Part shown: in pieces, positions 25,678 to 33,770 of the stretch
Layout: every line of letters begins with the position of its first letter
How positions within the stretch are numbered: the stretch's first letter is position 1
Source of the DNA: Pseudomonadaceae bacterium
Lineage (GTDB): Bacteria; Pseudomonadota; Gammaproteobacteria; Pseudomonadales; Azotimanducaceae
Assembly (NCBI GenBank): GCA_024743175.1
Contig: JANSXA010000014.1
Location: 44,744 to 108,743, forward strand
Length of the DNA: 64,000 nt
Reading direction: 5' to 3'
The notes under the pieces: model-generated
What the model saw: only the letters and a program-made list of their open reading frames with translations
The model's database searches: none
Told to the model about the DNA's origin: nothing
Made by a program: the position numbers and the translations under genes

Positions 25678-26472
25678 TTACTTGCCGATGTCAGAGTTCA
25701 TCTGATCAGCAATTGAGTTGCTTGAATCGCCAGACTGGCCCAGCTGTGCTCCAGAACTCTGCATGGTGTCGCCAAACACTGTCGCTGAGGTGTTACCAAC
25801 TGGAGCAAATACACCTTTAGGTCCCATGTCCCGACCGGCAAAGGTATTGGACTGGCTGATAGGTGCACCATTGCTGCCTTGTACAAACAGATTGTTCTGT
25901 GGCAGCTGATTGGTGTTGTTGTTCACCATTGCAGGGCCGTAGAAAACCTGTTCATCATTGCCAGCGCTGACAACCGTAGGTCCGCCTGTAACGCCAACCG
26001 TGTGACCGCGCGCAGCGCCCAGTACAGATTGATCAGCCTGATGGCCGGCATCCTGTGCCTGGTACTTGTGTGAAGTCATGGTGGGTGTCGCAATCTGGAA
26101 GTCAATGTCTGTGCTTTCCTGCCAGGACTTTGTCACGTCATTGTCTTCTGAGATAGAAGTTGTGACGTCGTTGTCTTCACTGTGAGCGTAGTCGTTGTCT
26201 TCGCTGTGCGAATAGCTGCTGGTGTAGTCGTTGTCTTCCTGGTTGGAGAAACGCAGATCTACATCGTTGTCTTCCTGCACTGAGCGGCGCACATCAACGG
26301 CAACGTCGTTGTCTTCGCTGTGGCTGGTTGTGCTTGTAGGATTAAACGAATCTGCAACAGCAACTTCTGTGGTGCGAGATGCATCCCAGTAGGCGTAAGG
26401 AGTGTCGGCAGCAACTGTGCCTGTCGCCATAATGCCCGCGAGGATCAGGGTGGGGGTAAATACTTTTTTCAT
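25678..26472 (-). CDS. Secreted EDND-repeat protein, Asn/Gln/Gly-rich tail
   Basis: A 264-residue exported protein with the signal MKKVFTPTLILAGIMATGTVAA. Six copies of EDND followed by V or Y occur at residues 53-56, 67-70, 79-82, 91-94, 99-102 and 109-112, often as SEDNDV, with 8-14 residue spacing. The second half (residues 125-264) has no Cys and is rich in Asn, Gln, Gly, Ser and Thr (NNNTNQLPQNNLFVQGSNG). This composition, the signal peptide, the adjacent CsgG-like gene and a strong own terminator resemble a major subunit of a secreted fibre. The acidic repeats could bind calcium. Neither property is proven. GGAG precedes the ATG; an ECF-type promoter lies 60 bp upstream. Confidence 0.8.
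   Translation of the reverse strand: MKKVFTPTLILAGIMATGTVAADTPYAYWDASRTTEVAVADSFNPTSTTSHSEDNDVAVDVRRSVQEDNDVDLRFSNQEDNDYTSSYSHSEDNDYAHSEDNDVTTSISEDNDVTKSWQESTDIDFQIATPTMTSHKYQAQDAGHQADQSVLGAARGHTVGVTGGPTVVSAGNDEQVFYGPAMVNNNTNQLPQNNLFVQGSNGAPISQSNTFAGRDMGPKGVFAPVGNTSATVFGDTMQSSGAQLGQSGDSSNSIADQMNSDIGK
26130..26320 (-). repeat. Tandem DNA repeats coding EDND units
   Basis: Copies of GAAGACAACGACG or GAAGACAACGACTA recur six times within the repeat gene (minus strand), for example near 26140, 26170, 26194, 26230, 26263 and 26311. The core GAAGACAACGAC is almost invariant at the DNA level whereas the linkers differ, which suggests recent expansion or gene conversion of the core. Confidence 0.8.
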
Positions 26473-26530
26473 GTTAATCTCCGATACTTAGGTGGTTTAG
26501 ATAGGCGCCTTGTGGCTGCCTTATCAGGTA

Positions 26531-26557
26531 AGTAACGGGGTCTGAGGGAAGGGTTCA
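26531..26557 (-). promoter_or_regulatory. ECF-type promoter of EDND-repeat gene (motif copy B)
   Basis: Minus strand: TGAACC (26557-26552), 14 nt, CGTTACT (26537-26531) and then TACCTGATAAG. The same hexamer, spacing and CGTTACT box stand upstream of sigma 1. An A/T-rich stretch before the -35, part of a 9-bp inverted repeat (GTTCAAAAA, 26553-26580), could act as an UP element. Confidence 0.65.
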
Positions 26558-26608
26558 AAAATAGTGGAAACTTTTTTGAACAGATGCTCGCGCGAAACGA
26601 GCAGGAGA

Positions 26609-27640
26609 CTAGGGTGTTGCAAAGTCCGGGTGCATGGCGAAGTTCAGGCGACCGTCGGCGCCAGGTTCAATGCGTAACGGGAATCCAACAGTTCGGTAGC
26701 GACCTTTGTCCACATGTGTGATGTGAACTACCGCCAGGGTGTCAGCCTGAATCTCGCTTGGGTCGACGCGGAACACACCACCTGCGGTACGGATACCTTC
26801 GGTGGGTTTAGCAAACCCCATCTGCTGCCAGGCAGGCTGGTCAATCTCTCGTCGTAGCTGCGATAAATACGCTTCGTCAGGATCCAGCACCAGACGCACA
26901 GACTCGCCAGGTAACTGATCCCACAAAGAGAACCCTCGAGAGACATCAAAGGTGCCCGATTTGGACCAGCCAGATTGGCTGACAGAACGGTCAACCAGGT
27001 CGCCGTTACGATACGAACTTGTCGTTTTGGTTACGCTGACTGACAGGCTCCAGCTGCCCCACAGACCATATTGCTGATATTGCTCCGGCCATATACGGCT
27101 GCAGTCCGGCTGCTCCAGAAACATAGTGTGGAATGTGCCTTTCCCAGCGGCCTTGTCAACTCTGGCGCTGATCAGCAGGCCATTGCTGTAGCTCTGGCCG
27201 CCAATTCTCAGGCGCGCATCTCCACTGGGGTGGGTGATTTTGCTTTTGAATTTTTTCTTGATCGGATCTTTTGCCAGCTTGGGTTTCTTTGAGCTGCCAC
27301 CACTGCTGCCGAGCAAACCGCCCACCAGTTTACCCAGCGCGGCACCGGCGGCTTTACCCACCATTTTGCCCATGAAACTTTCAGCATCACCGAGATCTAA
27401 TGGCGACGCTGCCAGCGGTGTGCCGCAGCGCGTTGTCGCTGCCGAGGCAACCTGCGCCTCGATAGGTGCCAGATCCAGTGTCACTTCCGGGTATTGTGTT
27501 GGGTTTGAGTACTGAAAATCGCCTTTGTCGCTGGGTGCAAACTGATTAGCTGTTGTCATCTCCGCAGCCTGCAGCGAGCAGCATATAAAAGCTGTCAGTA
27601 TGGTTGTAATCAGAGTGCATTGCGGGTGTTTAAAAGCCAT
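26609..27640 (-). CDS. Secreted protein with glycine zipper, unknown function
   Basis: A 343-residue exported protein: signal MAFKHPQCTLITTILTAFICCSLQAAE, then a glycine-zipper segment (MGKMVGKAAGAALGKLVGGLLGSSGGSS) and a basic linker KKPKLAKDPIKKKFKSK. The C-terminal 230 residues (DARLRIGGQSYSNGLLISARVDKAAGKGTF...) look beta-rich; I do not recognise a family. Glycine zippers insert in or span membranes, so an outer-membrane role is possible. The ATG at 27640 has GAGGAG before it and overlaps the end of the second subtilase gene by 11 bp. It is last in the sigma 1 operon. Confidence 0.65.
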   Translation of the reverse strand: MAFKHPQCTLITTILTAFICCSLQAAEMTTANQFAPSDKGDFQYSNPTQYPEVTLDLAPIEAQVASAATTRCGTPLAASPLDLGDAESFMGKMVGKAAGAALGKLVGGLLGSSGGSSKKPKLAKDPIKKKFKSKITHPSGDARLRIGGQSYSNGLLISARVDKAAGKGTFHTMFLEQPDCSRIWPEQYQQYGLWGSWSLSVSVTKTTSSYRNGDLVDRSVSQSGWSKSGTFDVSRGFSLWDQLPGESVRLVLDPDEAYLSQLRREIDQPAWQQMGFAKPTEGIRTAGGVFRVDPSEIQADTLAVVHITHVDKGRYRTVGFPLRIEPGADGRLNFAMHPDFATP

Positions 27641-29519
27641 CACTGGACTCCTCTTCGGAAAGGCAGGTAAAGGCGTTAGCGGTGGCTGCGGCTGCAGCCG
27701 CACAGACATCGATAAGTCCATGACCAAAGGAAGCATCTTTTCCTGTATTGCCCAGATCAGTGCTGTGTCCGCGCAATAGAAAAGCGATTTCGGCTGGGGA
27801 TGACAACGGCATCAACGGGTGCAGAAGGGCGGCAACGCCGCTGACGTGTGCTGCTGCCCAGGATGTGCCGGAACTGATCGGGAAACTACCGTCCGCGGCC
27901 AGCGTGACGATATCCACACCTGGCGCGGCCACATCAATGTATTCACCCACGTTGGCCTGCTCGTACAGGCGGTTACGGTTATTGACCGCGGTGACTGCAA
28001 GTACACCGGGCAAGGCGGCTGGAAACGCGGGTTTGGCCAGCGCACCGCCGTTGCCTGCGCCTGCAATAATCAAGCGGGATTGATCAACGGCCAGCGCGAT
28101 GTATCGGGCAAGCAGATCATCAGGTGGTCCAGCCAGACTCATGTTGATAATTTTGGCGTTTTTCTGCATCGCTACATCCAGCGCTTTGACCAGACTGCTG
28201 GTCCAGCACCGTGCGCGTAAACCGGTAGGAGTTTCAGGTTGGCAGGCTTTTAAGGCAAGAATGTTGGCCGCGGGAGCGACGCCATAACTGCCTAACGCGT
28301 TATCCGCAGCAGCAGCAATAATACTGGCAACCGCGGTGCCGTGCGCATCAGCACTCCAGCCTTTGCCGGTCAGATCCTGATATTCCACCCGACCGGCCAG
28401 GTCGGGGTGATCTACAGCCATGCCGGTATCAATTACCGCAATTGTTTCACCTTCGCCGGTGGTCTCTGTGTGCAGGGCCAGCGCGCCAGTATGCGCGGGA
28501 CCATAGGTCAAGCCCGCCCAGGGATCTGAATAGCTGGATTGTGTCGCCGCGGTCAGATAGATCATTTCACGTTGCGCGCTGACAATATCGTTATCCTGCG
28601 CGAGGATTGTGAGCAACTGTGTGACGGAACGTTGCGGATCCGGGTTCAGAAATACTGTCAGCACATCACCAGTGCTTGTTAATGTGGTCTGGCTCAGAGC
28701 AATCAGTTGATGCCGCGCGGCGACACTGGTTACATCGCCTGTAACCACGGCAACCACCAGATTTGGCACTGAAGGTGGCGCCAGGCTCGATAATGGAACC
28801 TGGGTGCTGCTGCATCCGTCACCCACGTTCACCAAGTAACCGGTGGTGTCAGCTGGTATCTCTGTGCTCTGAAGTAATGCCTGTCCGCCAAAATCCGGGA
28901 CCAGCTTAAGGGCAAAGTCTGCTGCTCGGACTGCGGGCTGCGCATCCGGTGCATAGGGGTCCCTGCTCGCCTGTGTGCTTCTGTCCTGGGTATTTTCTGC
29001 CAGAGCCTGCAGATCAAGATTCAGGTTTATACCCGCGCCATCTGTTGGTGAGTCGAGTTCTGGTAGCGCGGCTGCAACCGAGCAGGTGCTTTGCTCACTG
29101 TTATGCGCGGGAATGCTGTCCAGGGTGGGAGGATTCGCAACTATCCTCGCCTGCACACGTTCGGCGTTGGAGACGTTGCTGATACTGCTGTTCAGCTGAA
29201 TGCTCTGACAGGCATCAACGTTACACTCTGAAATGCCTGGCTGCCCACAAAGCTCGGCCTGTTGTTGCTGCCATTGAGCCTCGGGCATGTTGAACTGCAC
29301 CAGTGTTGTGCGCCCCTGGGGTAGCAGGCGTGCATCGTCGAGTAGGTTCTGGGATAGCCATTGTGGCGCATCGATATGAGATGCGAGCACCAGGCTGCGC
29401 GCCGGTGCCGGTAGCGTCAGGTTTGCTGGCTCCTGCCACGCCTGGGCAAAGTCCTCAGCGCTGAGTGCCCGCCCCAGGCTGCAGAATATCAAGGCAATCA
29501 AAGCGGCTTTAAGATTCAT
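27630..29519 (-). CDS. Secreted subtilisin-like serine protease (S8), long N-terminus
   Basis: A 629-residue S8 peptidase with signal peptide (MNLKAALIALIFCSLGRALSA). The catalytic triad is complete: Asp364 in IAVIDTGMAVDHPDL, His393 in DAHGTAVASI, Ser553 in SSGTSWAAAHVSGVAALL, with the oxyanion Asn490 in AGAGNGG. The 340 residues before the catalytic domain are unusual; their last part (LTVFLNPDPQRSVTQLLTIL then AQDNDIVSAQREMIYL) is like the end of an S8 propeptide. The ATG at 29519 overlaps the previous protease gene and has GAGG before it. Part of the sigma 1 operon. Confidence 0.88.
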   Translation of the reverse strand: MNLKAALIALIFCSLGRALSAEDFAQAWQEPANLTLPAPARSLVLASHIDAPQWLSQNLLDDARLLPQGRTTLVQFNMPEAQWQQQQAELCGQPGISECNVDACQSIQLNSSISNVSNAERVQARIVANPPTLDSIPAHNSEQSTCSVAAALPELDSPTDGAGINLNLDLQALAENTQDRSTQASRDPYAPDAQPAVRAADFALKLVPDFGGQALLQSTEIPADTTGYLVNVGDGCSSTQVPLSSLAPPSVPNLVVAVVTGDVTSVAARHQLIALSQTTLTSTGDVLTVFLNPDPQRSVTQLLTILAQDNDIVSAQREMIYLTAATQSSYSDPWAGLTYGPAHTGALALHTETTGEGETIAVIDTGMAVDHPDLAGRVEYQDLTGKGWSADAHGTAVASIIAAAADNALGSYGVAPAANILALKACQPETPTGLRARCWTSSLVKALDVAMQKNAKIINMSLAGPPDDLLARYIALAVDQSRLIIAGAGNGGALAKPAFPAALPGVLAVTAVNNRNRLYEQANVGEYIDVAAPGVDIVTLAADGSFPISSGTSWAAAHVSGVAALLHPLMPLSSPAEIAFLLRGHSTDLGNTGKDASFGHGLIDVCAAAAAATANAFTCLSEEESSDGF

Positions 29520-31044
29520 CGGAGACCTCTGCAGCATCAGGCACCGGCAGGTGTAAACTCATTCTCGCTTCGCGCTCGACGCCTGTGGTGGTAGTGACCA
29601 CAAGTTTCAGGTCCCACTGTGTTGAACCGTTGGCCTGACGGGTTAACGTGTTGACTTCAAACCGGCCAAGCTGGCCGTCGACGACATTGTCAAAGCTTGC
29701 GAGAGTTTGCCACTGGTACGGATCAGCTGGCTCAGCATCGCGCTTTTTCTTCTTCTTCTTTTTCTTCTTGCCTGTTTCTTCGACGATGGGTATTGAACCT
29801 GCTGCGGGTCGAAACTGCAGCGCCGCACTGGCAAATTCATCACCCTGAGCCTGACCCAGTATATTGACCCAGAGTTGGGTGTCGATGAGTTCCAGGCTGG
29901 CGGTGTTGAGTCGGGCCTGCACATATTGTCCTGGTCGTGTGCTCAGTGCCGCGATGTAGTCCAGGCCTCCGTAACCGGACAACTGATCTACCCCTGGTGG
30001 GGCAATGTCCGCAGCGGATTGAATCAACAGCTGACGCAATTGTGCGCCGCTTAACTCAGGTTGGCGTGCAAGTACCCGGGATGCGATGCCGGTGGCAATC
30101 GCCGCGGAAAACGAGGTGCCTGATGCGCGATAGTAGTGTTCTCCCTCTCCCACCACAGCATCTTCTGATGCGTAATCCAATGGCTGGGAGAGCGCGATGA
30201 AATCAGTGTCTCTGGCCCGCAAAGAGAGGATTTCAACGCCGGGGGCGAGCAGCGAAAGTTGTGCGCCGAAGTTCGAAAACCCTGCGCGGTTGCCGTCATG
30301 AGTGCTGGCGCCGACAACAAGCACACCGGGCAGCGCTGCATAGCCAAATCTGTCGACCCCGATACCCCGGTTACCCGCAGCAACAACGATCAGAACACCA
30401 CGCTGCCGGGCAAATTCTGCGGCTTGGATCTCGAGCTCGGTGATCGTTTCACCAGCAAGACTCAAATTGATAATACGTGCGCCCTGTTCAACGGCGTAAT
30501 GTATTGCTGCAGCGACACTTGAACTTCTGGCCTGGCCTGCAAAGTTTGCCACTTTTAACGGCATGATCCGCGCGTCGGGATTGATACCGGCTATGCCAAT
30601 ACCATTGTTTGTGCAGGCGGCAATAAGTCCGGCAATGTGTGTACCGTGACCACTGAGATCCCAGGGGTTGTTGTTGTGGTCGACATAGTTCCAGCCAATG
30701 AGATCGTCAACATAGCCATTGCCGTCGTCATCTCGGCCGTTTTTTGTCTCTGCCGGATTGCGCCACAACCGGTCTGCTGCCAGATCCTCGTGGGTGTAGT
30801 CCAGGCCGGTGTCTATGATCGCAACAATAACGTCCTGCTGAGCTGGGGCGGGCGCGATGTCCGTATAGACGCGCTGCTGTTGCAGTGCCCACTGGTCTGC
30901 ATAAGTCTGACCCCAGGAGCCCTCTTTACTGTAGTGGGGATCGTTCGGTGCATTTTCGGCAAACGTCGGGACACAGATACCGGCCGTCAGTAAACCCAAG
31001 TATGCGAGCAACAGCGGAGCTTGCCAAACGCTGGGCAATCTCAT
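29509..31044 (-). CDS. Secreted subtilisin-like serine protease (S8) lacking a propeptide
   Basis: A 511-residue S8 peptidase. A signal peptide (to about residue 29, TFA) is followed almost at once by the mature N-terminal pattern APNDPHYSKEGSWGQTYADQ, leaving no room for a propeptide. Triad: Asp78 (IVAIIDTGLDYTHEDL), His133 (LSGHGTHIAGLIAA), Ser311 (RASGTSFSAAIATG); oxyanion Asn225. After the catalytic domain comes a segment of beta character, broken by nine consecutive Lys (residues 426-434). The gene overlaps the anti-sigma gene by four bases (ATGA). The missing propeptide is notable because the anti-sigma factor ends in a propeptide-like domain. Confidence 0.9.
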   Translation of the reverse strand: MRLPSVWQAPLLLAYLGLLTAGICVPTFAENAPNDPHYSKEGSWGQTYADQWALQQQRVYTDIAPAPAQQDVIVAIIDTGLDYTHEDLAADRLWRNPAETKNGRDDDGNGYVDDLIGWNYVDHNNNPWDLSGHGTHIAGLIAACTNNGIGIAGINPDARIMPLKVANFAGQARSSSVAAAIHYAVEQGARIINLSLAGETITELEIQAAEFARQRGVLIVVAAGNRGIGVDRFGYAALPGVLVVGASTHDGNRAGFSNFGAQLSLLAPGVEILSLRARDTDFIALSQPLDYASEDAVVGEGEHYYRASGTSFSAAIATGIASRVLARQPELSGAQLRQLLIQSAADIAPPGVDQLSGYGGLDYIAALSTRPGQYVQARLNTASLELIDTQLWVNILGQAQGDEFASAALQFRPAAGSIPIVEETGKKKKKKKKKRDAEPADPYQWQTLASFDNVVDGQLGRFEVNTLTRQANGSTQWDLKLVVTTTTGVEREARMSLHLPVPDAAEVSDES

Positions 31045-31715
31045 GGCGCTACCGCCGGTTGAACGTAGATGATGGTTGAGTTTTGCTCCAGCTTGTTCTG
31101 TGTTTCAACGCTATCAACGCCGGCTGGGAGAGTGATCGAATAGATACCAATACTGTTGGGGCCAGCTGTAATCTGCGCATCCATACGCATTAACAGTTCA
31201 CGCATCTGCGCTTCCGTTGTGCCAGGTGCAAATCCAATCAGCAGATCAGCCGCTACGCCCGGGAGTCCCACCGTTTCGTATTGGCTGTTACCTAAGTCCT
31301 GAGTTTCGGTGTTATCTGGAGAACCGATCATCACCGCCAGTGCAAGCACTGCAGCAAACTGCGCAGCCAGGGCAAATTTTGCCATGCGCGGTGTGACATC
31401 CCATTGCAGTGCCTTGCGAAGTTTGACCAGTAAACCGGCTTTGGCAGGGGTTTCCTGCACTATCAATGGCTCAGACGTCTCACTTTGGGGTACCTGATCC
31501 AGTTGATCCATGACCTTGGCCAGCACAGCGGGATTGTATGCAGGCTCGTGTTCACTCTGGCTGCGGACAGTGTCTGCAAACAGATTTAACTCATTGAGTT
31601 CAGCTTTACTGATTTCACCACTGTCGATGAATGCCTGCACAGCGCGGCTTTCATCTTCGTTTAACGTGCCGGCGACAAACCAAGGCAGTAATTCTTGTGC
31701 TTCTTGTCGATTCAT
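31041..31715 (-). CDS. Transmembrane anti-sigma factor with subtilase-propeptide-like periplasmic domain
   Basis: A 224-residue protein. Residues 1-60 (ELLPWFVAGTLNEDESRAVQAFI) resemble the cytoplasmic anti-sigma domain of the zf-HC2 group but have no Cys and no His-x3-Cys-x2-Cys, so it would be zinc-free. Residues 111-130 (MAKFALAAQFAAVLALAVMI) span the membrane. Residues 156-224 (ADLLIGFAPGTTEAQMRELL, then AGPNSIGIYSITLPAGVD, then IIYVQPAVAP) follow the layout of fervidolysin-type S8 propeptides: a V/I-x-F-x-PG-T strand, a helix, a GIYS-x-x-LP-x-G strand and a closing YVQP. It sits between sigma 1 and two S8 genes, overlapping both neighbours by four bases. Binding of a protease to this domain as a signal is inferred. 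Confidence 0.75.
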   Translation of the reverse strand: MNRQEAQELLPWFVAGTLNEDESRAVQAFIDSGEISKAELNELNLFADTVRSQSEHEPAYNPAVLAKVMDQLDQVPQSETSEPLIVQETPAKAGLLVKLRKALQWDVTPRMAKFALAAQFAAVLALAVMIGSPDNTETQDLGNSQYETVGLPGVAADLLIGFAPGTTEAQMRELLMRMDAQITAGPNSIGIYSITLPAGVDSVETQNKLEQNSTIIYVQPAVAP

Positions 31716-32350
31716 GAGGCCATCTCCACGCTGGAAGGGTCCATGCCCGCCTCGCGTAAGTATCCTTGTAGTAGTTTTTTGGCGTGAAACATCCGTGTTT
31801 TCACTGTGTTTTCAGGGCATTGCACAATCTCGGCAATCTCCTGGTAGGTGCAGCCGTGGAAATACGTGAGTTCTATCACATCTCGATGTTCCGCCGAGAG
31901 GTTGCCCAACGCGCCACGTAAGGTGGTCTTCAGCGTCGCGGCGTCGTGTGCCTGTGCAGCCTCGTTGACCTTAGGGTCTGCAATTTCCGGTGCATCATCA
32001 ACATCCACTGTATCCAGTTGTTTGCGACGCACGGCGTTAAGTGCTGTGTGTCGTGTGATACCCAGCAGCCAGGTGCTGACTTTGGAACGACCCTCAAATT
32101 TAGCGGCGTTCTTCCAGACCTCCAGCATGACGTCATTAGCCACTTCTTCGGCCTTACCAGCGTCGTTTATCAGGCGGTAGGCGTATCTGAAAATTCTTTC
32201 GCCGTAGCTGCTGAATAACTGCTCAAATGCGCGTTTGTCTCCCTGACCGATGCGTTCTACCAGGTGATAATCGCCGTTGTCTCGGGCGACGTCCTGCTTT
32301 TCAGTGTCTGGTCGTGGTGTCGACATAGTACTCAAGTGTGCTAATGCCAT
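31712..32350 (-). CDS. ECF RNA polymerase sigma factor 1
   Basis: An RpoE-like sigma factor of about 212 residues. Region 2 is FEQLFSSYGERIFRYAYRLINDAGKAEEVANDVMLEVWKNAAKFEGRSKVSTWLLGITRHTALNAVRRK, and region 4 LSAEHRDVIELTYFHGCTYQEIAEIVQCPENTVKTRMFHAKKLL. The start is uncertain between TTG 32362, ATG 32350 and ATG 32326, all upstream of the first conserved residue. The stop overlaps the anti-sigma gene (ATGA). An ECF promoter motif 40 bp upstream suggests autoregulation. It is a close paralogue of the sigma factor at 33.8 kb. Confidence 0.88.
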   Translation of the reverse strand: MALAHLSTMSTPRPDTEKQDVARDNGDYHLVERIGQGDKRAFEQLFSSYGERIFRYAYRLINDAGKAEEVANDVMLEVWKNAAKFEGRSKVSTWLLGITRHTALNAVRRKQLDTVDVDDAPEIADPKVNEAAQAHDAATLKTTLRGALGNLSAEHRDVIELTYFHGCTYQEIAEIVQCPENTVKTRMFHAKKLLQGYLREAGMDPSSVEMAS

Positions 32351-32389
32351 GGTGTGCGACAACCCTGTTGCTCTTGCTCTTACCCAGTG

Positions 32390-32416
32390 AGTAACGAGCC
32401 GGAGAAAAAAGGTTCA
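32390..32416 (-). promoter_or_regulatory. ECF-type promoter of sigma 1 operon (motif copy A)
   Basis: Minus strand: TGAACC (32416-32411), 14 nt, CGTTACT (32396-32390), then CACTGGGTAAG. It matches copy B base for base in both boxes and in spacing, and shares TAAG after the -10 box. Upstream DNA is A/T-rich. A start site near 32383 would give a leader of about 20-57 nt, depending on which sigma start is used. Confidence 0.65.
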
Positions 32417-32588
32417 AACATTTTCGAAATATTTTTTACAGTCGCTGCCATCGCTATGTGGCGTTCTTTTATTGTTTGACTGATCAAATTTGACGCAAGG
32501 TTAATACCCTGTGCGAGCCCCCAGCCCCTAATATTGCGCAGAAGTAGAATGGTTACAACCACGCAATATCAGTAAGGGGCAGCAGGAG

Positions 32589-32969
32589 TCAGCAGTTAGA
32601 CCAGCCGCTGGTGGTATAAATGCAGCCATCTGAGGTGCCGCCAACCCCAAGTTCCGCGGCACGACTGTAATGATTCCAGTCGCCCTTGGCGTTGCGTTCA
32701 CCGCTGCCGTAGCGGGAAAACGTAGACACATTGCCCTGTCCAAGACAGCCGGATGTTGCGTTGCTGAGATTTAACCAACAGCCGTTGGCATCAGCGAGGT
32801 AAATCCCTGGGGCTACTTTGCCGCCAATCTGCTGTTCCAGAAGCTGTAACTGGTCGCTGGTCAGGCGCTGGCCGTTGATTGCAACATCACTCCAGCTGTC
32901 AGCGATGGCAATCTGGTGGCTGGTCAAAGCGATGACGACCAATAGGATTTTGCGATATTTCTGATACAT
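32589..32969 (-). CDS. Small secreted protein with C-terminal Cys pair (126 aa)
   Basis: A 126-residue secreted protein; the signal MYQKYRKILLVVIALTSHQIAIA is followed by DSWSDVAINGQRLTSDQLQLLEQQIGG and a Gly/Ser/Asn-rich C-terminal half with four Cys (NGCWLN, SGCLGQ, SDGCIY, SGWSNC). These Cys could form two disulfides. GGAG stands before the ATG at 32969. It follows the 197-aa gene by 25 bp. I do not recognise the family. Confidence 0.65.
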   Translation of the reverse strand: MYQKYRKILLVVIALTSHQIAIADSWSDVAINGQRLTSDQLQLLEQQIGGKVAPGIYLADANGCWLNLSNATSGCLGQGNVSTFSRYGSGERNAKGDWNHYSRAAELGVGGTSDGCIYTTSGWSNC

Positions 32970-32994
32970 GTTGTTCTCCGTTAATAAAATGGGG

Positions 32995-33588
32995 TTAGTC
33001 GCAGGGGCCAACGCTGACATCCGGGTTTTCTCCGTACACTCGACAGATGCCATCGTTAAAGATGTTGTTTGTCTCGTCAGATTCCCGAATTTCTCCGCCG
33101 TTGGCGAAATCTGAGGAATCAACGGTGAACACAGTTTCCAGGTCGTAATCGTTGATACGATCAGGAATAAGGACGTATCCCAGCGTTGTTCTGGTGCGGG
33201 TTCCTGCTGGTTGGCCATTGACGCGCCCGGTGATACTGAAAGTCTGTGGTGCCATGCCGCCTCCGGTGACAGTGACATCAGCGGTAACATCAAAGTCTCT
33301 GGACACTATTGAACCGAGATTGCCTGTGCGTACTTCGATTTCAACACGGGTGCCTTGAACCAGGAAGTCGCCGTCGTCTGCATAGAGGTCAGGCATGAAA
33401 AGTGGAGGTGGCGGAATGAAAACACCGTCGATCAGCATTTCTTTGCTAAGCAGACAGTCGCCTACCCAGAAGCCCCATTTATTTTTTTCGATAACACAGG
33501 GTTTTGCTTCTGTGTTTGGGGCGATGAGCGCTGCGCCGACAATGCAGCAGGCACAGAGGGCCAGGCTGATTGATTTTGAAAAATTCAT
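32995..33588 (-). CDS. Secreted CARDB-like beta-sandwich protein
   Basis: A 197-residue secreted protein with a Cys-rich signal (ALCACCIVGAALIAPNTEA). The mature part has MPDLYADDGDFLVQGTRVEIEVRTGNLG and ends ...GEIRESDETNNIFNDGICRVYG. The pattern P-D-L, V-x-N-x-G and E-S-D-E-x-N-N is that of CARDB/APHP beta-sandwich domains, usually adhesion or export modules of surface proteins. AGGAG precedes the ATG. It heads a two-gene transcript with a candidate ECF promoter (copy D) 43 bp upstream. Confidence 0.65.
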   Translation of the reverse strand: MNFSKSISLALCACCIVGAALIAPNTEAKPCVIEKNKWGFWVGDCLLSKEMLIDGVFIPPPPLFMPDLYADDGDFLVQGTRVEIEVRTGNLGSIVSRDFDVTADVTVTGGGMAPQTFSITGRVNGQPAGTRTRTTLGYVLIPDRINDYDLETVFTVDSSDFANGGEIRESDETNNIFNDGICRVYGENPDVSVGPCD

Positions 33589-33630
33589 ATTGTTCTCCTT
33601 GAACAGTGGTTAATGGATCAAGCTCATCTG

Positions 33631-33660
33631 ATGAGTCACAACCGCTAAGCAGAATGTTCA
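33631..33660 (-). promoter_or_regulatory. Candidate ECF-type promoter (motif copy D)
   Basis: Minus strand: TGAACA (33660-33655), 14 nt, TGTGACTCAT (33640-33631). The spacing equals copies A-C; the second box keeps GT-ACTCA but has G in place of T at the third position, so it is the weakest copy. It would serve the CARDB-like secreted protein gene. Confidence 0.45.
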
Positions 33661-33770
33661 CTGTTTCAGCACCCTCTGCCGGCGTGCCATCAATTCTGGT
33701 GGCATAACCTCAGTCCAAAGCGCATTACTCTGCCCGCCAAGTTGGTTAAAGCTGGCCGGAACACATCAAA

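Noticed and set aside
26130..26320. Regularly spaced short repeats resembling a CRISPR array
   Set aside because: Repeats are 12-14 bp, spacing is irregular (24-42 bp), and they lie in frame in a protein gene and encode EDND. No cas gene is present.
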